Source: an uncultured Collinsella sp. (GTDB taxonomy: Bacteria; Actinomycetota; Coriobacteriia; Coriobacteriales; Coriobacteriaceae). Taken from it: 11,627 nucleotides of DNA. Within the stretch, counting starts at the first letter, position 1. Each line of letters begins with the position of its first letter. The notes below the pieces were generated by a model. That model had not been told where the DNA came from. It did no database searches and saw only the letters and a list, made by a program, of their open reading frames with translations. Location of the stretch: assembly GCA_900554905.1 (NCBI GenBank), contig USJB01000019.1, positions 1 through 11,627 of the forward strand, read 5' to 3'. Below are positions 1 to 7,727 of this stretch, piece after piece. The position numbers and the translations under genes were made by a program.

Positions 1-1
1 C

Positions 2-184
2 ACGGCGATCGGCGCCGCGTACTTGGCGGGCCTTGCCGTTGGCTATTGGGAGGACCTGGAGGAGCTGGAGCAAAACGCTCAGATCGTCAAAGTCTTCCAT
101 CCTCACATGTCCGCCGAGCGCCGTGAGAGCAACCTCGCTGGTTGGCGTGATGCCGTCAAGCGTTCGCTCAACACCGCTCAGTAG
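2..184 (+). CDS. glpK: Glycerol kinase, C-terminal end (partial)
   Basis: Only the last 60 codons are present; the gene begins left of the window and the frame ends at TAG 182-184. The visible peptide starts TAIGAAYLAGLAVGYW and ends with a GW..AVKRS segment. This matches the C-terminal signature of FGGY-family glycerol kinases, where an A-AYLAGLAVG-W helix is followed by an ERR....GW.kAV.rs tail. The enzyme phosphorylates glycerol with ATP to give sn-glycerol 3-phosphate in the cytoplasm. The catalytic and ATP-binding parts lie outside the window, so a related FGGY kinase cannot be excluded, but the tail favours glycerol kinase. It is followed by a 122-bp gap before upp, in which I see no convincing terminator. 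Confidence 0.8.
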   Translation, partial: TAIGAAYLAGLAVGYWEDLEELEQNAQIVKVFHPHMSAERRESNLAGWRDAVKRSLNTAQ

Positions 185-306
185 GGTTGCGACGAGCTGC
201 TCGATACAGCAAACCGTTAAACTTATGCACGGCGCGAGGCAACAATGTCGTCATGCGTCTTGCCAGCAAGGTCATCTTCCGGCCGCAATGAAAGGGGCAT
301 CAACCC

Positions 307-954
307 ATGACCGTCACCTACGATACGTCCCGTGTGACCCTTGTCGATCACCCACTCGTCCAGCACAAGCTGTCGATCCTGCGCGACAAAAACACCGGCA
401 CCAACCAGTTCCGCCAGCTCGTGCGCGAGCTTGCGCTCTTTGACGGCTACGAGGCCATGCGCGACCTGCCCATGGAAGACGTCGAAGTCGAGACCCCCAT
501 CACCACCGCAACGTTTAAGCAGCTCGCCGGCAAAAAGCTCGCCATCGTTCCCATCCTGCGTGCGGGCCTCGGCATGGTCGACGGTATCCTCGACTTGGTA
601 CCCTCGGCTCGCGTGGGCCACATTGGAATGGAGCGCGACGAGGTTACTCACGAGCCGCATGAGTATTACTGCAAGATGCCCAAGGATATCGACCAGCGCA
701 TCTGCCTGGTCGTCGACCCCATGCTCGCCACGGGCGGTTCGGCCGAGATGGCCATCAGCTACCTGCGCGAGCGCGGTGTCAAGGACATCCGCATGCTGTG
801 CATCGTCGCTGCCCCCGAGGGCCTCAAGTCGCTGACCGAGAAGGACCCAGATGTGCATATCTATACCTGTGCTATCGACGACCATCTCAACGAGGCTGCC
901 TACATCGTTCCCGGCCTGGGCGACGCCGGCGATCGCATCTACGGCACGCTCTAG
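307..954 (+). CDS. upp: Uracil phosphoribosyltransferase
   Basis: This 215-residue cytoplasmic enzyme converts uracil and PRPP to UMP in pyrimidine salvage. The length is normal for the family (about 208-215). The PRPP-binding loop VVDPMLATGGSA lies at about residues 135-146. The flexible arm HIGMERDEVTHEPHEYY lies at about 105-121. The C-terminal uracil-recognition region VPGLGDAGDRIYGT lies at about 201-214. ATG 307 is preceded by AAAGGGG at 291-297, nine bases upstream, which supports this start; the ATG at 288 is in another frame. It sits 122 bp after glpK and is followed by a hairpin with a short T run at 996-1038, so it is probably a separate transcript from the atp operon. I could not pick a convincing promoter for it in 185-306. 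Confidence 0.96.
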   Translation: MTVTYDTSRVTLVDHPLVQHKLSILRDKNTGTNQFRQLVRELALFDGYEAMRDLPMEDVEVETPITTATFKQLAGKKLAIVPILRAGLGMVDGILDLVPSARVGHIGMERDEVTHEPHEYYCKMPKDIDQRICLVVDPMLATGGSAEMAISYLRERGVKDIRMLCIVAAPEGLKSLTEKDPDVHIYTCAIDDHLNEAAYIVPGLGDAGDRIYGTL

Positions 955-995
955 TCGCTGGGCTAAGACGGCCGCGGCTGCAAATAGGAAGAAAT

Positions 996-1038
996 GGTGC
1001 GCGCGGGCAAGTAGAAGACGCCTGTGCGCACCTTTAGT
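996..1038 (+). terminator. Probable intrinsic terminator after upp
   Basis: Arms GGTGCGCGCGGGC (996-1008) and GCCTGTGCGCACC (1020-1032) form a 13-bp stem with two G-T wobbles and an 11-base loop. The stem is followed by TTTAGTT. The U tract is short, so termination may be partial, but the position between upp and the atp promoter is what a terminator would have. Confidence 0.6.
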
Positions 1039-1130
1039 TAATGGACGTTTTGCCCCGCAGGGTTCGAGAAAAACGTATTACCGTACCTGCGGCATAAAGA
1101 AGGTCTTAAGAAAACGAACAGGTGCGTATT

Positions 1131-1149
1131 AACCGATGCTTTTTCGGTT
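1131..1149. promoter_or_regulatory. Inverted repeat next to atp promoter (possible operator)
   Basis: AACCGA (1131-1136) and TCGGTT (1144-1149) are perfect inverted half-sites separated by seven bases. The right half overlaps the first bases of the proposed -35 element at 1148. A regulator bound here would compete with RNA polymerase. It is also short enough to be chance, and no regulator gene is visible in the window. Confidence 0.25.
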
Positions 1150-1182
1150 GTACTTTAGCGATTGGCTCGTACAATAGTCACC
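1148..1182 (+). promoter_or_regulatory. Probable promoter of the atp operon
   Basis: TTGTAC (1148-1153) and TACAAT (1170-1175, five of six matches to TATAAT) are separated by 16 bp, a sigma70/SigA-type arrangement. Transcription would start near 1182. This is upstream of the atpI GTG start at 1237 and downstream of the upp terminator, consistent with an independently initiated atp transcript. A weaker alternative, TCTTAA (1104-1109) with TATTAA (1127-1132), is possible. Confidence 0.55.
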
Positions 1183-1236
1183 AATGTTTGGCTGGGACTG
1201 TGCTGTGAGGCGTTAAAAAGGAAAGTGAGGACGCCA

Positions 1237-1548
1237 GTGTTTCAGGTAGCCGATCTGCTCGCTATCGTTGCAGGCGCCATCGCGGGCGCAATTGCCTTCC
1301 TTCCCTTTGTCTTTACGCTCAAGCCGGTTCTTGACGATAAGCAGAATGCGGACATGCTCAAGGGTATGGTGAGTCTGGCGGTCTCGGCAATCGCTCTGCT
1401 CGTCTTTACCTTGGTTGTGTTTGTGTTGTTCGGAGAGGCATTTCGCATGTTCCTCCTGGGCGAGGCGATCGGCTTCGTGGCCTTTATGGCCGCCTGCACG
1501 GTTCGCGTCGCCAAGGCGCTGCGAGATCCTCATGAGGTCGAAAGGTAA
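1237..1548 (+). CDS. atpI: ATP synthase protein I-like membrane protein
   Basis: A small hydrophobic protein of 103 residues with three apparent membrane segments (about 3-26, 45-67 and 72-93) and a short charged C-terminus. Being the first gene of the operon, four bases before atpB, fits AtpI, which in other bacteria helps assemble the c ring or stabilise Fo. The sequence family is poorly conserved, so the name rests mainly on position and topology. The open frame extends up to a TTG at 1162. I chose GTG 1237 because GAGG at 1227-1230 is six bases upstream, and because the proposed transcription start (about 1182) lies inside the longer frame. An intermediate GTG at 1225 has a poor two-base spacing from AAGGA. 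Stop is TAA 1546-1548. Confidence 0.65.
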   Translation: MFQVADLLAIVAGAIAGAIAFLPFVFTLKPVLDDKQNADMLKGMVSLAVSAIALLVFTLVVFVLFGEAFRMFLLGEAIGFVAFMAACTVRVAKALRDPHEVER

Positions 1549-1551
1549 GTC

Positions 1552-2355
1552 GTGGAAATTTTTGAAAAGCTGCCTGATGAGATTAATCATCTGGTCAGCG
1601 AGTTCAGCTCCACCCCTGTCGTGGGCGATCTGAGCTGCGGCATCACGCAGTACTCGTTTTGGCTGATCGTCTCCACGATCGTGCTCCTGATCGTCCTGGC
1701 CGTGTTCAAGAAGAAGCAGACCCTGGTTCCCAAGGGCTTCTTCGTCAACGGTTTCGAGTACATCATCGAGTACGTCGAGAACGATATCGGCAAGGGCGTC
1801 GTGGGTGAGAACTGGAAGAAGCACTTCCCGTTCCTGTGCTCGCTTTTCCTGTTCATCCTGATCAATAACATGATCGGCCTGATCCCGGGAATGAAGCCCG
1901 GCACCGGCGCAATCGGCTCCACCGCCGCGCTCGCCATCTTCGCCTTCGTGTACTTCATCTACTACGGATGCAAGGCTCACGGCGTGATCGGCTACATCAA
2001 GAGCCTCGCCCCGCAGGGCGTGAGCTTCCCGATGAACGTGCTCGTGTGGGTCGTCGAGCTTTTCTCGACCTTCCTGCGCCTCATCACGCTTGCCGTCCGT
2101 CTGTTCTGCAACATGTTCGCAGGACACGTGGTCATGGGCTCGTTCGCCATCATGGCGAGCATGTTCATGCAGCCGCTGCTTCAGCAGGTTTCCGCGGCCC
2201 ACGCCGTCGGCGCCCTGCCTTCGCTGGCCTGGCTTGCCATCCTCATCCTGATCTATGCGATCGAGCTTGTGGTCGGCGCCATCCAGGCTTACGTCTTCAC
2301 GGTCCTTACCGCCGTGTATGTCTCCGAGGCAGAGGAGGTCGCGGAGGAGGAGTAA
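1552..2355 (+). CDS. atpB: F-type ATP synthase subunit a (Fo)
   Basis: 267 residues; this is the membrane stator subunit that with the c ring forms the two ion half-channels. Several hydrophobic segments are visible (about 35-52, 92-112, 122-138, 160-195 and 222-256). The essential arginine is in LAVRLFCNMFAGH, R183, the equivalent of E. coli R210. The conserved Gln of the last helix is Q246 in GAIQAYVFTVLTAVY. Translation starts at GTG 1552 with AAAGG at 1541-1545, six bases upstream and overlapping the end of atpI, so the two genes are probably translationally coupled. The C-terminus is strongly acidic (EAEEVAEEE). The gene is followed by the only sizeable gap in the operon, 124 bp before atpE. 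Confidence 0.97.
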   Translation: MEIFEKLPDEINHLVSEFSSTPVVGDLSCGITQYSFWLIVSTIVLLIVLAVFKKKQTLVPKGFFVNGFEYIIEYVENDIGKGVVGENWKKHFPFLCSLFLFILINNMIGLIPGMKPGTGAIGSTAALAIFAFVYFIYYGCKAHGVIGYIKSLAPQGVSFPMNVLVWVVELFSTFLRLITLAVRLFCNMFAGHVVMGSFAIMASMFMQPLLQQVSAAHAVGALPSLAWLAILILIYAIELVVGAIQAYVFTVLTAVYVSEAEEVAEEE

Positions 2356-2367
2356 TCTTCCGTTCGC

Positions 2368-2383
2368 GCCTTAAAGGTAAGGC
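2368..2383 (+). other. Small hairpin in the atpB-atpE leader
   Basis: GCCTTA (2368-2373), loop AAGG, TAAGGC (2378-2383): a perfect 6-bp stem 13 bases after the atpB stop. There is no T run, so it is not a good terminator. It could be an RNA processing or stability element that lets the atpE message be treated separately, but this is inference. Confidence 0.3.
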
Positions 2384-2467
2384 AATTCGTTAAACCGCCG
2401 GTGCCCGTACCCATGGAGCCCGGCAGTTATAAAAAGGTTATCCTGCGTGAAATAAGACACGCACGAC

Positions 2468-2475
2468 AAAGGAGG
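2468..2475 (+). promoter_or_regulatory. Strong Shine-Dalgarno of atpE
   Basis: AAAGGAGG is the best Shine-Dalgarno match in the operon, four bases before GTG 2480. The c subunit is needed in roughly ten copies per complex against one to three for the others, so strong initiation here makes sense. It also fixes the GTG start of this very short protein. Confidence 0.75.
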
Positions 2476-2479
2476 AATC

Positions 2480-2674
2480 GTGGGAGTTATCGGTTACGGT
2501 CTCGGTGTTATCGGCGCTGGTCTTGCTATCGGCCTGTCTGCTCTGGGTGCTACGGGTGCTATGGCCCGTCAGCCTGAGGTCCAGGGCCGCGTGTTCACCG
2601 TCTTCATCATGGGCTCCGCCTTCGGCGAGGCTCTGGCTCTGATCGGCTTCGTTGTCGCGCTGATCGTTAAATAG
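2480..2674 (+). CDS. atpE: F-type ATP synthase subunit c (Fo rotor ring)
   Basis: 64 residues forming a helical hairpin: helix 1 about 3-28, polar loop ARQPEVQG at 29-36, helix 2 about 37-62. The ion-binding carboxylate is E50 in GSAFGEALAL. It lies 20 residues after the loop Arg, the same spacing as D61 in E. coli and E65 in Ilyobacter. The Na+-ligand positions are not conserved: I17 stands where Na+ enzymes have Gln, and A51-L52 follow E50 where they have Ser-Thr. Proton coupling is therefore expected (inference from known c-ring ligands). The protein is short for the family (about 70-90), lacking around 11 residues at the N-terminus relative to E. coli. The start is GTG 2480 with a near-perfect Shine-Dalgarno. 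The gene ends 15 bases before atpF. Confidence 0.96.
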   Translation: MGVIGYGLGVIGAGLAIGLSALGATGAMARQPEVQGRVFTVFIMGSAFGEALALIGFVVALIVK

Positions 2675-2689
2675 CACGGAGCGTCAAGT

Positions 2690-3292
2690 ATGAATCTTTC
2701 ATCCCAGAAGAGCGCGATCGCACTCTCCGCGTCCGCGGCCGCGCTGCTCATGCCGGTTTCCGCGTTCGCCGAGGACGGCGCTGCCGGTGCGGACATCCTC
2801 ATCCCTAAGATGGCGGAGTTCATCCCGGCGCTTATCGCCTTCCTGATCATCTGGATCGTGCTGGCAAAGGTCGCCCTGCCGGGCATCATGAAAACCATGG
2901 AGGAGCGCGGCAAGAAGATCGAGGAGAGCCTCGACGAGGCCGAGAAGACCAAGCAGGAGGCTATCGCCAAGCGCGCTGAGTCCGACTCGATCGTCACCGA
3001 CGCCCGTCGTCAGGCTGCCGACATCGTTCTCGAGGCCCGTAAGGACGCCGAGTCCGAGCGTGCCCGTATCATCGAGGCTGCTCACAAGGAGGCCGAGGAG
3101 ATCATCGCCAAGGCCCATACGACCGTCGAGGACGAGCGCAAGTCCATCTACGCCGGTGCCGCGAGCTCCATCGCCGACCTGTCCGTTGCCGTCGCCACCA
3201 AGATCGTGGGCGAGGCACTCGAGGACGATGCCGAGCAGAAGAAGCTCATCGAGCGCTACATCCAGGAAGCAGGTAGCCTGAATGCCGACTAG
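2690..3292 (+). CDS. atpF: F-type ATP synthase subunit b (peripheral stalk)
   Basis: 200 residues. The region 43-63 (EFIPALIAFLIIWIVLAKVAL) is the single membrane anchor. From about 68 to 150 there is a highly charged, Ala/Glu/Arg-rich helix typical of the dimeric b stalk. The C-terminal part, about 158-198, would contact delta and F1. Ahead of the anchor is an extra segment that looks like a signal peptide: a short n-region with K7, a hydrophobic Ala/Leu stretch at 8-21, and PVSAFA-ED with a possible cleavage after A27. The ATG at 2690 has GGAG at 2678-2681 eight bases upstream; internal ATGs at 2750 and 2810 have no Shine-Dalgarno, so the long form is favoured. It overlaps atpH by 11 bp. 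Confidence 0.95.
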   Translation: MNLSSQKSAIALSASAAALLMPVSAFAEDGAAGADILIPKMAEFIPALIAFLIIWIVLAKVALPGIMKTMEERGKKIEESLDEAEKTKQEAIAKRAESDSIVTDARRQAADIVLEARKDAESERARIIEAAHKEAEEIIAKAHTTVEDERKSIYAGAASSIADLSVAVATKIVGEALEDDAEQKKLIERYIQEAGSLNAD

Positions 3293-3758
3293 CCGCTATC
3301 AGGACAAGGTACTCGAGACCTACGCGCGCTCCCTTTTGGAAGCCGCCAAGGCCGAGAACCATGTGTTCGAGGACCTCGAGATGATCGAGCGCTTGGCTTC
3401 TGCCAGCCCCGAGATCATCGCCGTGCTCGACACCATGTCCAAGCGCGACCAGCTCGACCTTCTTCCCAAGGTGGCAGCTGCCTTTAAGTATGTTGCCGAG
3501 GAAGACGAGGATGTAGTGGGCGTGACCGTCACCACGGCGATCCCGCTCGACGACGAGCTGCGTCAAACCATCACTAAGAAATGCGAGCAGGACTTCGGCC
3601 GCAAGGTATTCCTTATCGAGCAGGTCGACCCGTCTATCGTGGGCGGCCTGGTGCTCGAGGCCCGCGGCGAGCGTCGTGACATCTCCGTCAAGACGCAGCT
3701 GCGCATCGCGCAGGAGACCCTCGCAAACTCTGCTAATTCGTACGGAGGTGAAGCCTAA
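3282..3758 (+). CDS. atpH: F-type ATP synthase subunit delta (OSCP-type)
   Basis: 158 residues; connects the b stalk to the top of the alpha3beta3 head. The N-terminal helical part starts with RYQDKVLETYARSLLEAAKAE. The C-terminal half is well conserved: VTVTTAIPLDDEL, then KVFLIEQVDPSIVGGLVLEARGERRDISVKTQL, matching the V.tA.pL and vDpsiiGG..v..g....D.Sv...L signature of the family. It is about 20 residues shorter than E. coli delta (177). The loss is inside the N-terminal domain around residues 50-60, where the usual NFL.LL.ENGR helix is missing; see findings. The start overlaps the end of atpF by 11 bases, and its TAA shares an A with the ATG of atpA, so translation is coupled on both sides. 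Confidence 0.93.
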   Translation: MPTSRYQDKVLETYARSLLEAAKAENHVFEDLEMIERLASASPEIIAVLDTMSKRDQLDLLPKVAAAFKYVAEEDEDVVGVTVTTAIPLDDELRQTITKKCEQDFGRKVFLIEQVDPSIVGGLVLEARGERRDISVKTQLRIAQETLANSANSYGGEA

Positions 3759-5356
3759 TGTCCGAAACCCTCAATGCCCAGGATATCGCCAAGAAACTGC
3801 AGGAGCAGCTCACGAGCCTCTCCGCGACGGTCGATACGCATGAGGTTTCAACGGTCGACGAGGTAGGCGACGGCATCGCGCGCGTCTCCGGCCTCAAGAG
3901 CGCCATGGCAGGCGAGCTTCTGGAGTTCAAGAGCTCCGATACCGGTGAGACCGTCTTCGGCCTTGCCCAGAACCTTGACCGTGACGAGGTCGGCGCCGTT
4001 CTGTTCGGTGCCGTCGACTCCATCAAGGAAGGCGACGAGTGCCGCACCACTGGCCGCATTATGGATATCCCCGTGAGCCGTGCCATGCTCGGCCGCGTCG
4101 TCAATCCGCTCGGCCAGCCCATCGACGGTTTGGGTGACATTGTCGCCACGCACCGTCGTCCTATCGAGTTCAAGGCCCCCGGCGTCATCGACCGTACCCC
4201 GGTGTGCGAGCCGGTTCAGACCGGCCTGCTGGCTATTGACTCCATGGTGCCCATCGGCCGTGGTCAGCGTGAGCTCATCATCGGCGACCGTAAGACCGGT
4301 AAGACCGCCATCGCCATCGACGCTATCCTCAACCAGCGCGGCAAGGGCATGGTCTGCATCTATGTCGCCATCGGCCAGAAGGCCTCCACGGTTGCCAACA
4401 TCCGCGAGACCCTCGCTCAGCACGGTGCGCTCGACTACACCATCATCGTTTCGGCCACCGCTGCCGATTCCGCCCCTATGCAGTACATCGCGCCTATGGC
4501 CGGTGCCGCTATCGGCGAGTTCTTCATGTACAACGGCGAGGACGGTAAGCCCGCCAGCGAGACCAACCCCGGCGGCCACGTGCTCGTCATCTACGATGAC
4601 CTGTCCAAGCAGGCTGTGGCCTACCGTCAGATGTCGCTGACGCTGCATCGTCCGCCCGGACGCGAGGCCTATCCTGGCGACATCTTCTACCTGCACTCTC
4701 GTCTGCTCGAGCGTGCCGTCAAGATGTCCAAGAAGAACGGTTACGGCTCCATGACGGCACTGCCGATCATCGAGACCCAGGACGGCGACGTCTCGGCCTA
4801 CATTCCGACCAACGTCATTTCCATTACCGATGGTCAGATTTACCTGCAGTCCGAGCTCTTCTTCCAGGGTCAGCGCCCGGCAGTCGACGTGGGCATCTCC
4901 GTGTCCCGCGTCGGTGGCGATGCGCAGACCAAGGCCATGAAGCAGGTCGCCGGCAACCTTCGCCTGGACCTTGCTTCCTATCAGGAGCTCGCTGGCTTTA
5001 CCCAGTTCGGCTCCGACCTCGACGAGGCTACTCAGAAGCAGCTGACCCATGGTGCCCGCATGACCGAGCTCCTGAAGCAGCCGCGCTACAAGCCGTTCGA
5101 GGTTGGCGAGCAGATCGTTACGCTGTTCGCTGGCAACGAGGGCTTCCTGGATGACCTGGAGATCGCCGACGTGCTGCCTTTCCGTGCCGAGCTCATCGAG
5201 TACATGGACAATGGCTTTGGCTCGCTGCTCGACAAGGTTCGCGCCAAGAAGATTGACGATGACACCAAGGCTGAGCTCCTGCGCGTCATCGGCGACTTTA
5301 AGCAGCAGTTCATGGCTAAGCACCATGCCGATACGACTGGATCAGAGGAGAACTAA
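3758..5356 (+). CDS. atpA: F-type ATP synthase subunit alpha (F1, non-catalytic)
   Basis: 532 residues. The N-terminal beta-barrel domain spans about 28-95. The P-loop GDRKTGKT is at 176-183 and the Walker B-type strand LVIYDD at 276-281. The arginine finger that reaches into the catalytic beta site is R384 in ISVSRVGG. The C-terminal helical domain spans about 395-515. Alpha holds the three non-catalytic nucleotide sites of F1. Before Walker B there is an extra loop, EDGKPASETNPGG at 261-273, absent from E. coli and mycobacterial alpha as I remember them. ATG 3758 overlaps the atpH TAA; GGAGGTG at 3744-3750 lies seven bases upstream. Length is slightly above the usual 500-515. Confidence 0.98.
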   Translation: MSETLNAQDIAKKLQEQLTSLSATVDTHEVSTVDEVGDGIARVSGLKSAMAGELLEFKSSDTGETVFGLAQNLDRDEVGAVLFGAVDSIKEGDECRTTGRIMDIPVSRAMLGRVVNPLGQPIDGLGDIVATHRRPIEFKAPGVIDRTPVCEPVQTGLLAIDSMVPIGRGQRELIIGDRKTGKTAIAIDAILNQRGKGMVCIYVAIGQKASTVANIRETLAQHGALDYTIIVSATAADSAPMQYIAPMAGAAIGEFFMYNGEDGKPASETNPGGHVLVIYDDLSKQAVAYRQMSLTLHRPPGREAYPGDIFYLHSRLLERAVKMSKKNGYGSMTALPIIETQDGDVSAYIPTNVISITDGQIYLQSELFFQGQRPAVDVGISVSRVGGDAQTKAMKQVAGNLRLDLASYQELAGFTQFGSDLDEATQKQLTHGARMTELLKQPRYKPFEVGEQIVTLFAGNEGFLDDLEIADVLPFRAELIEYMDNGFGSLLDKVRAKKIDDDTKAELLRVIGDFKQQFMAKHHADTTGSEEN

Positions 5357-5361
5357 GCCCT

Positions 5362-6269
5362 ATGGCCAACCTTCGCGACATTAAGAAGCGAATCTCCTCG
5401 GTTACCACGACCAAGCAGATCACGCGCACGATGGAGATGGTCTCTACGGCCAAGATCCGTCGTGCCCTCGATCGCTCCAAGCAGGCCGAGCCCTATAAGG
5501 AGGCGCTGACCGACGTCATGTTGACGGTCGCCGGCGACGCCTCCTGTTCGGGCACCGATCCCATGCTGCAGAAGCATGAGAGTGTCAAGCATGGCCTGAT
5601 TGTCGTTATTGCCTCGGACCGCGGCCTTGCCGGCGGTTTCAATACGACGGTGGAGCGCACGGCCGAAAAGCTCGCCGCTTCTTGGGCGAACGACGGCATC
5701 GAGTGCGAGATCATCGCGTGCGGGCGTAAGCCGGCCACGTATTTCCGTGACCGCGCAAACGTTGTCATGCACTTTGAGGGCAACTCCTCTGAGCCCGATT
5801 TCAATCAGGCCCGCATGATCTCCTCTCATACCTGCGATGCGTATCGTGCCGGTGAGCTTGACCGTGTCGAGCTTGTCTACCACCACGCCAAGAACCGCGT
5901 GGATCAGGAGCTTCGCGTCGAGCATCTGTTGCCGCTCGACCCCGAGATGATCGCTATGGCCCACGGTCCGCGTAAGAACGAGACCGACGCCCCTAAGCGC
6001 ATCTCGTCCACGTTCGAGTTCGTGCCCTCTCCCGAGCATGTTCTCGGCAAGCTTGTGCCGTCTTATATCCTGACGGTCATCTACCAGGCCCTGATCGATT
6101 CGGCGGCTGCTGAGCAGGGTGCACGCCGCAAGGCCATGCACTCCGCGACGGAAAACGCCACCGCGATCATCTCGACCCTTACCCGCACGTATAGTCGCGT
6201 GCGCCAGGCTTCGATTACGACCGAGATCAACGAGATCGTCGGCGGAGCCTCAGCATTGGAGGAACAGTA

Positions 6270-6270
<1 letters not shown>
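5362..6270 (+). CDS. atpG: F-type ATP synthase subunit gamma (F1 rotor shaft)
   Basis: 302 residues, near the family's normal 285-305. The N-terminal helix (MANLRDIKKRISSVTTTKQITRTMEMVSTAKIRRA, 1-35) and C-terminal helix (EQGARRKAMHSATENATAIISTL, about 251-273, then RVRQASITTEINEIVGGASAL, 279-299) form the coiled-coil shaft that turns inside alpha3beta3. The middle alpha/beta domain contains IVVIASDRGLAGGFN at 80-94, a gamma signature. It begins five bases after atpA with AGAGGAG at 5344-5350 as Shine-Dalgarno, about 11 bases upstream. Its TAA overlaps the ATG of atpD. No redox-regulatory Cys insert of the chloroplast type is seen, though several scattered Cys occur (C62, C115, C120, C158). 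Confidence 0.97.
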
Positions 6271-7724
<1,454 letters not shown>

Positions 7725-7727
7725 GTT

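Noticed and set aside
185..306. Promoter or terminator between glpK and upp
   Set aside because: TTGCGA (187-192) has no -10 at proper spacing, TAAACT (218-223) has no -35, and the small CGAG/CTCG hairpin lacks a T run; nothing convincing.
1045..1076. Inverted repeat ACGTTTT/AAAACGT in the upp-atp spacer
   Set aside because: Seven bases with an 18-base gap and A/T-rich arms; could easily be chance, and no link to the promoter is visible.
1162..1236. Longer atpI starting at TTG 1162
   Set aside because: Would overlap the -10 box and lie upstream of the likely transcription start; GTG 1237 has a proper Shine-Dalgarno and yields a membrane protein of typical size.
1213..2202. A 329-codon minus-strand open frame opposite atpI and atpB
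   Set aside because: Extremely His/Glu/Asp-rich product, antisense to atpB with its essential arginine motif; shadow frame.
3848..5326. A 492-codon minus-strand open frame opposite atpA
   Set aside because: Same cause: shadow of the codon bias of atpA; composition is unlike a folded protein and there is no Shine-Dalgarno-supported start.
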